Shown here piece by piece: positions 1 to 7,033 of a stretch of 39,255 bases of DNA. Origin of the DNA: Candidatus Poribacteria bacterium (lineage in GTDB: Bacteria > Poribacteria > WGA-4E > WGA-3G); contig JAPPCZ010000033.1 of the NCBI GenBank assembly GCA_028824685.1, forward strand, positions 1 through 39,255, read 5' to 3'. Positions within the stretch are counted from its first letter, which is position 1. Each line of letters opens with the position of its first letter. The notes beneath the pieces were generated by a model. It ran no database searches. It was given only the letters and a program-made list of their open reading frames with translations, and was not told the origin of the DNA. A program made the translations under genes and the position numbers.

Positions 1-44
1 CGCAGACGAGTAGTGCGAGGATTGATTTTAGCGGATGTCGTTTC

Positions 45-271
45 CCTTTATCCTTATGGTTATTCAGTTTTAAGAATTATCGGTTAATAGGTTTTACCGA
101 GAGTTTATATTGTAGGTCGGGTTGAGTTTACGAAACCCGACATGATCGCACTGTCGCATTGTAGGTCGGGTAGAGCGAAGCTCTACCCGACCTACAATGC
201 GACTATAAATATTAACGTTTGCAATTAAATGTGCAGAAAAACCGAAAACTGAATAACCCTGCTTTATCCTT
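45..271. mobile_element. MITE-like element A, copy 1, with target duplication
   Basis: The element runs from about 56 to 260. Its ends are inverted: GGTTATTCAGTTTT at 58-71 and AAAACTGAATAACC at 245-258. It is flanked by an imperfect 11-base direct repeat, CCTTTATCCTT at 45-55 and GCTTTATCCTT at 261-271, with one mismatch, as expected of a target-site duplication. Inside is a perfect 24-bp stem (153-176 with 180-203, loop GAA) built on GTAGGTCGGGTAGAG. It has no coding capacity, so it would need a transposase in trans. Related ends occur at 16940-17288 and 38951. Confidence 0.7.
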
Positions 272-345
272 GCGTGGGTCTCTAAGTTTTGCTAACATAT
301 CTATCAAGTGGCAAGATACTTCTCTTGTCATTATTCACCTCAAAA

Positions 346-464
346 TAGGATAGTTTTAAGGTGAAGTATAGCAGATGTAGCGTGCAAGTCAAGCTACATC
401 TGCTATACATAAATATTAACAACTGTGATAGAAACTGCCCGAAAAACATAAAACTAAATAACCC
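346..464. repeat. Degenerate copy of element A
   Basis: The right end AAAACTAAATAACCC closely matches the right ends of the copies at 260 and 17288. The left end (AGGATAGTTTTAAG near 346) is a decayed version. A perfect 16-bp stem lies inside (366-381 with 393-408, loop of 11). No target duplication is visible. It abuts the next gene: the ATG at 473 starts eight bases past the element end. Confidence 0.45.
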
Positions 465-472
465 TGCATTCT

Positions 473-1264
473 ATGTTGACGGTTAAACAGGTATCTGATA
501 AATTGAAAGTAAGTAAACTATGTTCAAGTGTATTAAAACATGCAACACAACAGGTGAATGTTGAAGTGAGTACGTGCCTTATTGTTTTCACTAAGAATCC
601 GATTCCGAATCAAGTAAAAACGCGGCTGCTTCCAGAATTATCCCCTGAACAAGCAGCATCGTTATACCGTGCTTTCCTCATAGATTGGTGTGAAACGCTT
701 TCGGGGCTTTCAAACGTGGATTTGGTTATCACGTATACACCACCAGGAAGTGGAAACGATTTACAAGCGTTAATTGGAAACGATGTTACCTATATTCCGC
801 AAATAGGCACAAACCTTGGGACACGTCTCACTTCGGCAACGCAGTGGGCATCCGAAAACGGATATGAAAAGATTTTAATTGTTGGTTCCGATAGTCCAAC
901 ATTACCACTTGAATATATATTGCAGGCGGTTGTAGGTCTTGACTCGCGCGATATTGTCATTGGCCCAAGTGTGGATGGTGGGTATTACCTTATCGGCTTT
1001 TCCGTAGAAAATCTCAATGAGATAGTTCCATCCGTTTTTGAGGAAATTGCGTGGAGCACACCGCAAGTTTTGCAACAGACAGTAGAACGTATCCGGACCC
1101 TGGACGCTACGCTCAAGGTTTTACCGCCCTGGTACGACGTAGATACACCAGAAGATTTATCATTTTTGCTTGCACATCTCTCTGCGATACAACTCGCAGA
1201 AGGGACAGTCCAAGCAGTTAGAACGCACAATATGTTATTTGATTTGTTAAAGGAGAATTCGTAA
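473..1264 (+). CDS. TIGR04282-type glycosyltransferase-like protein (DUF2064)
   Basis: This is a nucleotide-sugar transferase-like protein of the family named rSAM/selenodomain-associated transferase 1. The core begins at CLIVFTKNPIPNQVKTRL, continues through VGSDSPTLP, which carries the acidic DxD-like metal site, and reaches GPSVDGGYYLIGF; all three are family hallmarks. The substrate is unknown. The first 27 residues from ATG 473 do not look like family sequence and start directly after a repeat element without a ribosome-binding site, so the true start may be GTG 554 or GTG 566, both in frame just before the conserved core. The stop overlaps the next ATG (TAATG), so it is translationally coupled to the SDR gene. 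The family name reflects co-occurrence with selenoprotein domains, which is notable because a selenoprotein gene lies 6 kb away. Confidence 0.85.
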   Translation: MLTVKQVSDKLKVSKLCSSVLKHATQQVNVEVSTCLIVFTKNPIPNQVKTRLLPELSPEQAASLYRAFLIDWCETLSGLSNVDLVITYTPPGSGNDLQALIGNDVTYIPQIGTNLGTRLTSATQWASENGYEKILIVGSDSPTLPLEYILQAVVGLDSRDIVIGPSVDGGYYLIGFSVENLNEIVPSVFEEIAWSTPQVLQQTVERIRTLDATLKVLPPWYDVDTPEDLSFLLAHLSAIQLAEGTVQAVRTHNMLFDLLKENS

Positions 1265-1995
1265 TGGGACAATTAGATGGAAAAGTTGCAATTGTTACTG
1301 GTGGCAATAGGGGTATCGGGAAAGGCATTGCGAAAGGACTCGCTGCTGAGGGAGCGAGTTTAACTATTGCCGCAAGAAATGCTGAACTACTTTCGCAAAC
1401 GGCAGATGAACTGCGTGCAATGGGAACAAAAGTCCTTGCTGTTCCTACCGACGTCACTGATGAAGAGCAGATTAAGACACTTTTTGAAAAAGCGATGGCT
1501 GAATATGAACGCTTAGATATCCTTGTTAATAATGCTGGTGCGTTTGATGGTGGTCCGATAGACAAACTTTCAACGGAAGCATGGGACAAGGTAATAGGTG
1601 TAAACCTCCGCGCACCTTTTCTCTGCTCGCGTGAAGCGATGAGGATTATGAAGGCACAAGGAGAAGGTGGACGTATCATCAACGTCGGTAGTATCTCTGC
1701 GCACCGTGTTCGTCCCCGCAGTGCGCCTTACAGCGCAAGTAAATTCGGTATTTGGGGATTAACGCAGGTAATAGCATTGGAAGGCAGATCGCATGGTATT
1801 ACAGCGAGCTGCTTGCAACCCGGCAACACTTATGTTGAACGGATTCAGAACCATCCGTTTCCTCCGTCTGAACCGATGATGGAGGTTGACGAACTTGCGA
1901 AAGCTGCTGTTCTCATGGCTACACTGCCACCCAATATCAATATGCTGGAGGCGACAGTTCTACCTGTCGGACAACTCTATGTTGGGCGTGGCTAA
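1264..1995 (+). CDS. Short-chain dehydrogenase/reductase
   Basis: Classical SDR of 243 residues, the usual length. The Rossmann glycine motif TGGNRGIGKG is at residues 12-21, NNAG at 89-92, the catalytic Ser is in VGSIS at 141-145, and YSASK at 156-160 supplies the Tyr and Lys. It should be a soluble NAD(P)(H) oxidoreductase acting on an alcohol or carbonyl; the substrate cannot be told from sequence. AGGAG at 1251-1255 serves the ATG at 1264, which overlaps the upstream stop by one base. The dioxygenase gene follows 59 bases after the stop on the same strand, so the three genes probably form one operon. The C-terminus (VLPVGQLYVGRG) lacks a membrane segment. Confidence 0.93.
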   Translation: MGQLDGKVAIVTGGNRGIGKGIAKGLAAEGASLTIAARNAELLSQTADELRAMGTKVLAVPTDVTDEEQIKTLFEKAMAEYERLDILVNNAGAFDGGPIDKLSTEAWDKVIGVNLRAPFLCSREAMRIMKAQGEGGRIINVGSISAHRVRPRSAPYSASKFGIWGLTQVIALEGRSHGITASCLQPGNTYVERIQNHPFPPSEPMMEVDELAKAAVLMATLPPNINMLEATVLPVGQLYVGRG

Positions 1996-2054
1996 CGTTT
2001 AGCAACTAAACTGGTTTTGTTAATGCTCTGTGTTGAAACGCATTGGAGGAAATC

Positions 2055-3278
2055 ATGAAGGTAAATCGAAACCAATTTATGGAAGAAGGATACCTCGTTT
2101 TGCGGGAAGTAATCCCTCCAAACGAACTGGATGCGCTTCGGGAAAGTTACGAGCTAATGGTTTCACGACAGCGCGACATCTGGCAAAAAGAACGGCAGCC
2201 AAACGATCCACAGGGAGGCACGTGGGAGACTTCAGCACAACCGCGTTTGAATCTCGGACGTGAACCACTTGCTGGACTTGTTGATGAAAAAACAGCAAGT
2301 ACCATTGAAATTTGGGCACACGAAAATATGCAAGGTGTCAGTAGTGAATTACTCGGTGTTGAGGATGCTGGTGTTACTGAAATGATGCTCATGTGTAATC
2401 CAGTAAGTGATCGCGGACCTGCCGCTTGGCATCGTGACCATCACCCGATTGACACGGCACCGCTACAAGGCTATCTTGATGATATTTTAGAAACGGGCCC
2501 GCGCTACGTGCAGTGGAATCTTTCGCTTTACGATGACAATGTGTTATGGGTTATACCGGGTAGTCACTTGCGAGTGAACACAGATGAGGAAAACGAACAA
2601 TTGTTGGCAGATCCGCGAGTGCCTTTGCCCAATGGAGTGCAAACACATCTCAATGCAGGTGATGGTGTAGTTTATATTTTGCCAATCTTACATTGGGGAA
2701 GTAACTACAGTCGGAAGATGCGCCGCACAATACATGGCGGGTTTTCAAGCTTTACACACTATCCAAACCTTGATTACCTGGAGTATCTGTCACCGCAGGC
2801 GCAAGATATGTTTGATCGATGGGATAAACGTAGTCATCAGATGCAAATGTGGACCGAATACGCACTTCAGTCTGTGATTGAAAAGAATGCTACCGCCTAT
2901 CACACAGCACTGGAGAAGTTACATCCAGATAGGGGTGAGAAAGGAAAATTGTTATCTACAGTCTTTTTATGTAAAACTGCGTGTTTTGTAGCACTGGCAC
3001 ATGGGTGTGAACTTGAAGACATCCCCGAAGACCTCCGAAACCGTGGAAAAGGTTTTCATTCCATCACGCTTAATTGGGGACCACCTTTTGCAGAGGGACG
3101 TTTCACGCGGGAGAAAGCGACTGTCCTATGGGAAAGGTTTAAGTCTCTTGACGTACTTCTGAAAACGGATGAAGAACATTTTTTACCTGGTTTCCAATCA
3201 GGACCAATGCGGTACTACTTTAATGAGATGCCACCGAATTATAGCGTTTCAGATTTCATTGCGAGTTGGCAAGAATAG
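2055..3278 (+). CDS. Phytanoyl-CoA dioxygenase (PhyH) family protein
   Basis: Fe(II)/2-oxoglutarate-dependent oxygenase of 407 residues. The iron-binding HxD is HRD at residues 126-128 (AAWHRDHHPID) and the distal His is about 213 in LHWGSNYS, followed by the Arg-rich MRRTIHGGF strand that normally holds 2-oxoglutarate. The start is ATG 2055, preceded by GGAGGA at 2045-2050; a TTG at 2043 four codons upstream overlaps that ribosome-binding site and is unlikely. Members hydroxylate varied small molecules, so the substrate is open. The protein is longer than many PhyH members, with an extra C-terminal region of about 150 residues after the core. It is probably co-transcribed with the SDR and converges with the isomerase gene 18 bases away. 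Confidence 0.9.
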   Translation: MKVNRNQFMEEGYLVLREVIPPNELDALRESYELMVSRQRDIWQKERQPNDPQGGTWETSAQPRLNLGREPLAGLVDEKTASTIEIWAHENMQGVSSELLGVEDAGVTEMMLMCNPVSDRGPAAWHRDHHPIDTAPLQGYLDDILETGPRYVQWNLSLYDDNVLWVIPGSHLRVNTDEENEQLLADPRVPLPNGVQTHLNAGDGVVYILPILHWGSNYSRKMRRTIHGGFSSFTHYPNLDYLEYLSPQAQDMFDRWDKRSHQMQMWTEYALQSVIEKNATAYHTALEKLHPDRGEKGKLLSTVFLCKTACFVALAHGCELEDIPEDLRNRGKGFHSITLNWGPPFAEGRFTREKATVLWERFKSLDVLLKTDEEHFLPGFQSGPMRYYFNEMPPNYSVSDFIASWQE

Positions 3279-3296
3279 AAGTAATTCCGTTTCTCG

Positions 3297-4091
3297 CTAC
3301 AGCCGCAAACCTAACATCCCGCTGAGATAGAAATATGCCTCTTCAGTATAGCGCGGGAGGTTTTCTGGGTCTTCTACCTCCAGTTCCAAAGTGAGATCAC
3401 CTTGATAGTCTATGTCTTGGAGTGTTGCTATAATTTCTTGTAGGTTGAGTTCACCACGTCCAATGCCAACAGATACAGCCCCGATATGGTCTTTGAGATG
3501 CACTGCATAGATACGCGAACCAAACTGACGAATAGCGGCAAGCGTGTCTACCCCAGATGTATGGAAATGTCCTGTATCAATACAGACTCCCACCCGTTCA
3601 TCAGGTATAGCATCTAACACTCGTTGAAAATCCTCTGGTTGCTCAAGAACATTTCCGTGGTGAGGTTCAAGCGTCAGTTTGATACGGCTTTCTGCAGATA
3701 TTCGTGCTAACACCTCGCGCACACAAGCAATCACTCTGTCTAATGCACCATGTTCAGTTCTGCGTTGTGCGCCGCTGGTTGTCAGATGTGTTGCATTGAG
3801 TTGTTCCGCAATGTCTACGCACTTTGCTATTGCTTCGGCACGTGCTTCCACATCGGCATTATCGTTACCGCCCCAACCGGGAGGATAGAGTCCTGCACAC
3901 TTCATACCGGATTTGTCAACATCGTTTTTCATGCTGTCTAAGTCAAAATTGTGAACAGCATCAACGCTCCATATAAGCGGTCCGTGAATCTCCATAGCGC
4001 GGTAGCCGATTTTCGGTGCGTATTCCAAGGTTGCAGCGACTTCATCTTCGGCATAGCCTCGGTAGCAGATAGAGGCACAAATAATGTCCAT
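3297..4091 (-). CDS. Sugar phosphate isomerase/epimerase (TIM barrel, AP endonuclease 2 family)
   Basis: A 264-residue TIM-barrel protein of the xylose isomerase-like superfamily. Likely metal ligands are the Glu in TLEPHHGN, the Asp and His in CIDTGHFH, the His in AVHLKDH and the Glu near LELEVED, in the order expected of the family. AGGA lies before ATG 4091. Such proteins isomerise or epimerise sugars or inositols, and in oligotrophic marine bacteria they often sit near PhyH and SDR genes, as here. The exact reaction is not predictable. It converges with the dioxygenase gene and is transcribed alone. Confidence 0.88.
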   Translation of the reverse strand: MDIICASICYRGYAEDEVAATLEYAPKIGYRAMEIHGPLIWSVDAVHNFDLDSMKNDVDKSGMKCAGLYPPGWGGNDNADVEARAEAIAKCVDIAEQLNATHLTTSGAQRRTEHGALDRVIACVREVLARISAESRIKLTLEPHHGNVLEQPEDFQRVLDAIPDERVGVCIDTGHFHTSGVDTLAAIRQFGSRIYAVHLKDHIGAVSVGIGRGELNLQEIIATLQDIDYQGDLTLELEVEDPENLPRYTEEAYFYLSGMLGLRL

Positions 4092-4153
4092 ATAAATTCC
4101 TTTTTCACTTAAGTTATCCGAGAAAGTTTGACAAAACCTAAATCTGGTGTTGA

Positions 4154-4420
4154 CTATTGTATTAATCGCATGTATTCGTCGTGCCTACCTATCCAAAACC
4201 AGAAGTAAGTTCCCTCTTTTTCAAATGCGAGTGTCCGATAATTAATCCCTACTCTTACTGACCAATACGTATTGACTTTCTTAAAGTTCAGAGATGGATG
4301 CCTCGGATTTTGTTTCAGCAATTCAAAACTCTTATCTGCAAGTTGCTGGACATAACGCGGAAGATCTTGGTAATGTTTCCGAAAACGCGGTGTTCGTACA
4401 TGTTTTATATCTCTTCGCAT
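4154..4420 (-). CDS. RelE/ParE-type toxin-like protein
   Basis: A small basic protein of 88 residues. It has the RelE/ParE layout: an N-terminal helix pair (FRKHYQDLPRYVQQLADKSFELL), a hinge with NPRHPSL and FKKV, then the beta strands YWSVRVGINYRTLAF and the C-terminal FWIGRHDEYMRL, whose G-x-HDEY end is typical. Such toxins usually cleave ribosome-bound mRNA or poison gyrase, and sequence alone does not say which. It is encoded downstream of its presumed antitoxin and overlaps it by 16 bases. Confidence 0.8.
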   Translation of the reverse strand: MRRDIKHVRTPRFRKHYQDLPRYVQQLADKSFELLKQNPRHPSLNFKKVNTYWSVRVGINYRTLAFEKEGTYFWFWIGRHDEYMRLIQ

Positions 4421-4716
4421 TTACCCGCCTGAAAATCAGCAAGAGCTTCCTCTGCAAACCGATCAAGTTTTCCAGCCTTCACATCTTCCTCAAACTGCTT
4501 ATCCCAAGCTGCTGCTTGCTCCTCATATACTTTTAATGTTTTTTCAAATTCAATTGTCAGCGTTTTTAATACTTCTTCTCTCGTGTCTTTTTCCACATTC
4601 ACCTCTGGAAGTTCCAGTATCCACCCAATCCATCCTTCACCGTTTTTTTGAATGTGGAAGGTATAGGTCTCTCCAACCCCTTGTTTCTGCGTTTCGGCGG
4701 TAAAAACTTTTTCCAT
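4405..4716 (-). CDS. HicB-like antitoxin partner
   Basis: A 103-residue acidic protein. The N-terminal half (YTFHIQKNGEGWIGWILELPEVNVEKDTREE) matches the HicB or DUF1902-type fold with its beta strand and WI-ELP turn. The second half is helical and charged (AAAWDKQFEEDVKAGKLDRFAEEALADFQ), as expected of a segment that folds on its toxin. AAGGAG precedes ATG 4716. Upstream on the same strand is a near-consensus promoter. A HicB-like N-terminus paired with a ParE/RelE-type toxin rather than HicA is a mixed pairing. Antitoxin role is inferred from position and overlap. Confidence 0.7.
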   Translation of the reverse strand: MEKVFTAETQKQGVGETYTFHIQKNGEGWIGWILELPEVNVEKDTREEVLKTLTIEFEKTLKVYEEQAAAWDKQFEEDVKAGKLDRFAEEALADFQAGKCEEI

Positions 4717-4750
4717 GTTTGTCTCCTTGCCTCAAGTTTAAGGATAAACC

Positions 4751-4779
4751 ATTATATCCTGTAACAATTCAATTATCAA
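4751..4779 (-). promoter_or_regulatory. Sigma-70-type promoter of the toxin-antitoxin pair
   Basis: Read on the minus strand, TTGATA (4774-4779) and TATAAT (4751-4756) are separated by 17 bases and point into the antitoxin gene 35 bases away. This is a near-consensus housekeeping promoter. Confidence 0.65.
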
Positions 4780-4800
4780 GAAATTCTTCTATTATTTTTC

Positions 4801-4828
4801 TTGAAATATCAGAGAATCGTGGTATTAT
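4801..4828 (+). promoter_or_regulatory. Sigma-70-type promoter of yjbQ
   Basis: TTGAAA at 4801-4806 and TATTAT at 4823-4828 with a 16-base spacer, pointing to the gene starting at 4899. It lies back to back with the toxin-antitoxin promoter. Confidence 0.5.
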
Positions 4829-4858
4829 AGCAGAAAACTTTACGTCCGAAAGAAGGCA

Positions 4859-4891
4859 TAGTCTCATATTGATTCTATGAATATGAGACTA
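4859..4891 (+). promoter_or_regulatory. Hairpin in the yjbQ leader
   Basis: A perfect 12-bp stem, TAGTCTCATATT (4859-4870) with AATATGAGACTA (4880-4891) and a 9-base loop, ends seven bases before ATG 4899. It occupies the place where a ribosome-binding site should be, and no Shine-Dalgarno sequence is seen. It could be an operator or a translation-limiting structure. Confidence 0.45.
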
Positions 4892-4898
4892 CACACAA

Positions 4899-5309
4899 AT
4901 GATTCATCAAACTGAAATCACCTTACCTGAATATCCACGCGGTTTCCACCTTATCACAGATGAAATTATGAAATCGCTTGGCGAGTTACCGAAAACAGGT
5001 ATTCTTCATCTTTTTATTAAGCATACATCCGCAGGATTAACCATCAATGAAAATGACGATCCAACGGTGCGTGAAGACTTTGCCAATAGTTTTGATCGTC
5101 TCGTAAAGGAGCGTGAACCTTTCTACAAACACACCATAGAAGGCGATGATGATATGCCTGCGCATATCAAAGCGTCGCTTGTTGGCTTTGCCGTATCTAT
5201 CCCGATTACTGACCATCGCCTGAATTTAGGTGTCTGGCAGGGCATTTATCTGTGCGAATTCCGCAATCGGGGTGGAAGACGAAACCTAACAGCGACGCTT
5301 TATTCATAG
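4899..5309 (+). CDS. yjbQ: YjbQ family protein (UPF0047)
   Basis: A compact 136-residue member of the UPF0047/YjbQ family, full length. Family signatures are HTSAGLTINENDDPTV at about residues 47-62, the GDDDMPAHIKASL stretch with its conserved His, and GVWQGIYLCEFR near the end. Members form trimers and have weak thiamine phosphate synthase activity in some bacteria; the physiological role is unsettled. The gene is transcribed alone from the promoter at 4801 and has a hairpin leader in place of a visible ribosome-binding site. It converges with the fructosidase gene. Confidence 0.92.
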   Translation: MIHQTEITLPEYPRGFHLITDEIMKSLGELPKTGILHLFIKHTSAGLTINENDDPTVREDFANSFDRLVKEREPFYKHTIEGDDDMPAHIKASLVGFAVSIPITDHRLNLGVWQGIYLCEFRNRGGRRNLTATLYS

Positions 5310-5334
5310 TCCATTGCCAGAGTTAGCAGATGGA

Positions 5335-6681
5335 TTATTCCCAAGACGAATTCAACTCATGCACCTTCAACGATACAAGTGTAGCTGAACCACCTTCCGC
5401 ATAAATCCCGATGTCCGCGTTATCAAGGTCTGGAAGGAAATAGGAGGTCATTGATAACGCACCTGCATTTCCGAATGCCTCTATAGAGATGCGATCAACT
5501 AAAATCTGTAATTGGATTTTACCATCTTGTGGCGCGAGAGGACCGCTCCTTTCAAGGAATGTCAATTGATTTTCAGCGACAGCGTATCGTACATCTTGAC
5601 CCCGGATATTGAAACCTACAGCAGAAGCATCATTCAGTTCTATCTCCGCACGAATGTCAAACAACTCGCCTGTTAACCCTGCAAGAAGGTTTTCATCAGG
5701 ATTAAGCGTGACATTGCTCCAAGCGTGCGTATAACCATGTATATTTTCGATTTCTGCCACCGGTTCGCGATACATACGGATGCCATCTGGTGTTGTTTGA
5801 AGTGTCAACACGCATGGAAAACTCATCTGTTGATTAAATGGCATCTCTGGAGGATTACTGCCATTCATCCATGCAATTTGGATACGACGACCATCGGAAT
5901 CCGGAATATCACTCCAAGTTTGCGCGGCGTAAAAGTTTGCGCCGTAGTCTGCCCGTTGTGATTCACCATCTGGCGTAAAGGTTGTGCCATCAAACTCACC
6001 GACATAATATTTTCCACCCGCACCCCAAAAAACCCATTTGGTATTCTCAGGGTTGCCATCAACCGGAAGTTCAAAGATATCTGGGCATTCTCCATCTGGA
6101 ATCTTGATGTCAGAGAGTCGTTCCCATTCCTTTAGATTCGTAGAACCGAAAAAGGTAAAATCATTTCCGTCAAGAAAAAGTGTCATTACCCATTTTTGCG
6201 TCGGTTCGTGCCAGATCACCTTCGGGTCGCGGTTGCTTGCGACAATATGTTCAATGACAGGATTGCCTTCATATTTTGTCCAACTCCGCCCGCGGTCGTT
6301 GCTATAGGCGATGCTTTGTGTAAACGGCACTTTCTCTGGGGCATGGCTACCAGCAGATGTATAAAAAACAACCAGTACTGCTTCGTCGCCTGTCTGGAAA
6401 CCTGCTGTATTGTTATAATCCACAACGCCGGAACCTGAGAAAATTGTGCCGAGTTCATCAGGATGAATTGCGTGCGGCAGTTGTTTCCAGTGAACAAGGT
6501 CCGGACTAACGGCATGCCCCCATGTCATGTTGCCCCAATTGATGCCGAATGGATTGTGTTGAAAGAAGAGATGATACTCTCCTTTGTAATAAATCAATCC
6601 GTTTGGGTCGTTGGTCCAGTTAGTTTTTGGTGTGAAGTGGAACTGTGGACGATACGTTTCCTTGTAAGCAGTTTGAATCAT
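5335..6681 (-). CDS. Glycoside hydrolase family 32 beta-fructosidase
   Basis: A 448-residue GH32 enzyme that hydrolyses sucrose or fructans. The nucleophile motif is WTNDPNG at residues 22-28 (Asp25), the transition-state RDP lies near 152 (NRDPKV) and the acid/base EC motif near 198 (ECPDIFEL). The five-bladed propeller is followed by a C-terminal beta-sandwich that includes IQLQILVDRISIEAFGN, the usual GH32 C-terminal signature. No signal peptide is seen, so it is probably cytoplasmic. The start is ATG 6681 with AAAGGA upstream; a GTG 42 bases earlier has no such site. It is transcribed alone from a strong promoter near 6774-6802. Sequence cannot separate invertase from levanase activity. 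Confidence 0.93.
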   Translation of the reverse strand: MIQTAYKETYRPQFHFTPKTNWTNDPNGLIYYKGEYHLFFQHNPFGINWGNMTWGHAVSPDLVHWKQLPHAIHPDELGTIFSGSGVVDYNNTAGFQTGDEAVLVVFYTSAGSHAPEKVPFTQSIAYSNDRGRSWTKYEGNPVIEHIVASNRDPKVIWHEPTQKWVMTLFLDGNDFTFFGSTNLKEWERLSDIKIPDGECPDIFELPVDGNPENTKWVFWGAGGKYYVGEFDGTTFTPDGESQRADYGANFYAAQTWSDIPDSDGRRIQIAWMNGSNPPEMPFNQQMSFPCVLTLQTTPDGIRMYREPVAEIENIHGYTHAWSNVTLNPDENLLAGLTGELFDIRAEIELNDASAVGFNIRGQDVRYAVAENQLTFLERSGPLAPQDGKIQLQILVDRISIEAFGNAGALSMTSYFLPDLDNADIGIYAEGGSATLVSLKVHELNSSWE

Positions 6682-6773
6682 TGTCTGTTCCTTTCTGATG
6701 TCTGTAGTGTGCCTTGTGGACACAAATAACGTAATGATTTATGTTCAATCTCTATTCCATTGCCTTAAGGGTG

Positions 6774-6802
6774 ATTCTATACATGTTTTTCTATTTTGTC
6801 AA
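6774..6802 (-). promoter_or_regulatory. Sigma-70-type promoter of the GH32 gene
   Basis: On the minus strand TTGACA (6797-6802) and TAGAAT (6774-6779) are separated by 17 bases. The site lies about 95 bases before ATG 6681, leaving a leader in which no strong structure was noticed. Confidence 0.6.
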
Positions 6803-6810
6803 GAATGCTT

Positions 6811-6829
6811 TGTTTAATATCAATAAACA
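6811..6829. promoter_or_regulatory. Dyad upstream of the GH32 promoter
   Basis: TGTTTAATATCAATAAACA has perfect 6-base inverted arms (TGTTTA and TAAACA) and sits eight bases upstream of the -35 box of the fructosidase promoter. The position would suit a regulator of the sugar gene. No regulator is encoded next to it. Confidence 0.35.
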
Positions 6830-6867
6830 TTTTATTGTCTTAAAATTACAAATTTTTGTAAAATTAG

Positions 6868-6894
6868 GCAACCGTTTTGCACCTAACCCGCGTC
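6868..6894 (+). promoter_or_regulatory. ECF-like promoter upstream of the selenoprotein gene
   Basis: GCAACC at 6868-6873 and CGTC at 6891-6894, spaced by 17 bases, inside a block that is nearly the same as blocks upstream of the sigma-fusion genes at 10379, 13835, 17383 and 20653 (the shared spacer begins GTTTT and ends in CG). A CGTC -10 and a CAACC-like -35 at this spacing are typical of extracytoplasmic-function sigma promoters. The leader to ATG 7034 would be about 130 bases. Confidence 0.55.
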
Positions 6895-7033
6895 ACTATA
6901 TTGTAAATAAAAAGATACCTCTTTTTTGAAAGAGATAATCTAAGTATTTCACTTTTTCATTACCCTTTGAGTGAATCGTGAGATATATAATCTAAAATCA
7001 AATCTTGATATGATAAAAATAAGGAGATTTTAA

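Noticed and set aside
2043..2054. TTG start for the PhyH gene
   Set aside because: It would begin just before its own ribosome-binding sequence; ATG 2055 is correctly spaced.
6682..6723. GTG start adding 14 residues to the fructosidase
   Set aside because: There is no ribosome-binding site, and the added residues are unlike the family, while ATG 6681 has AAAGGA.
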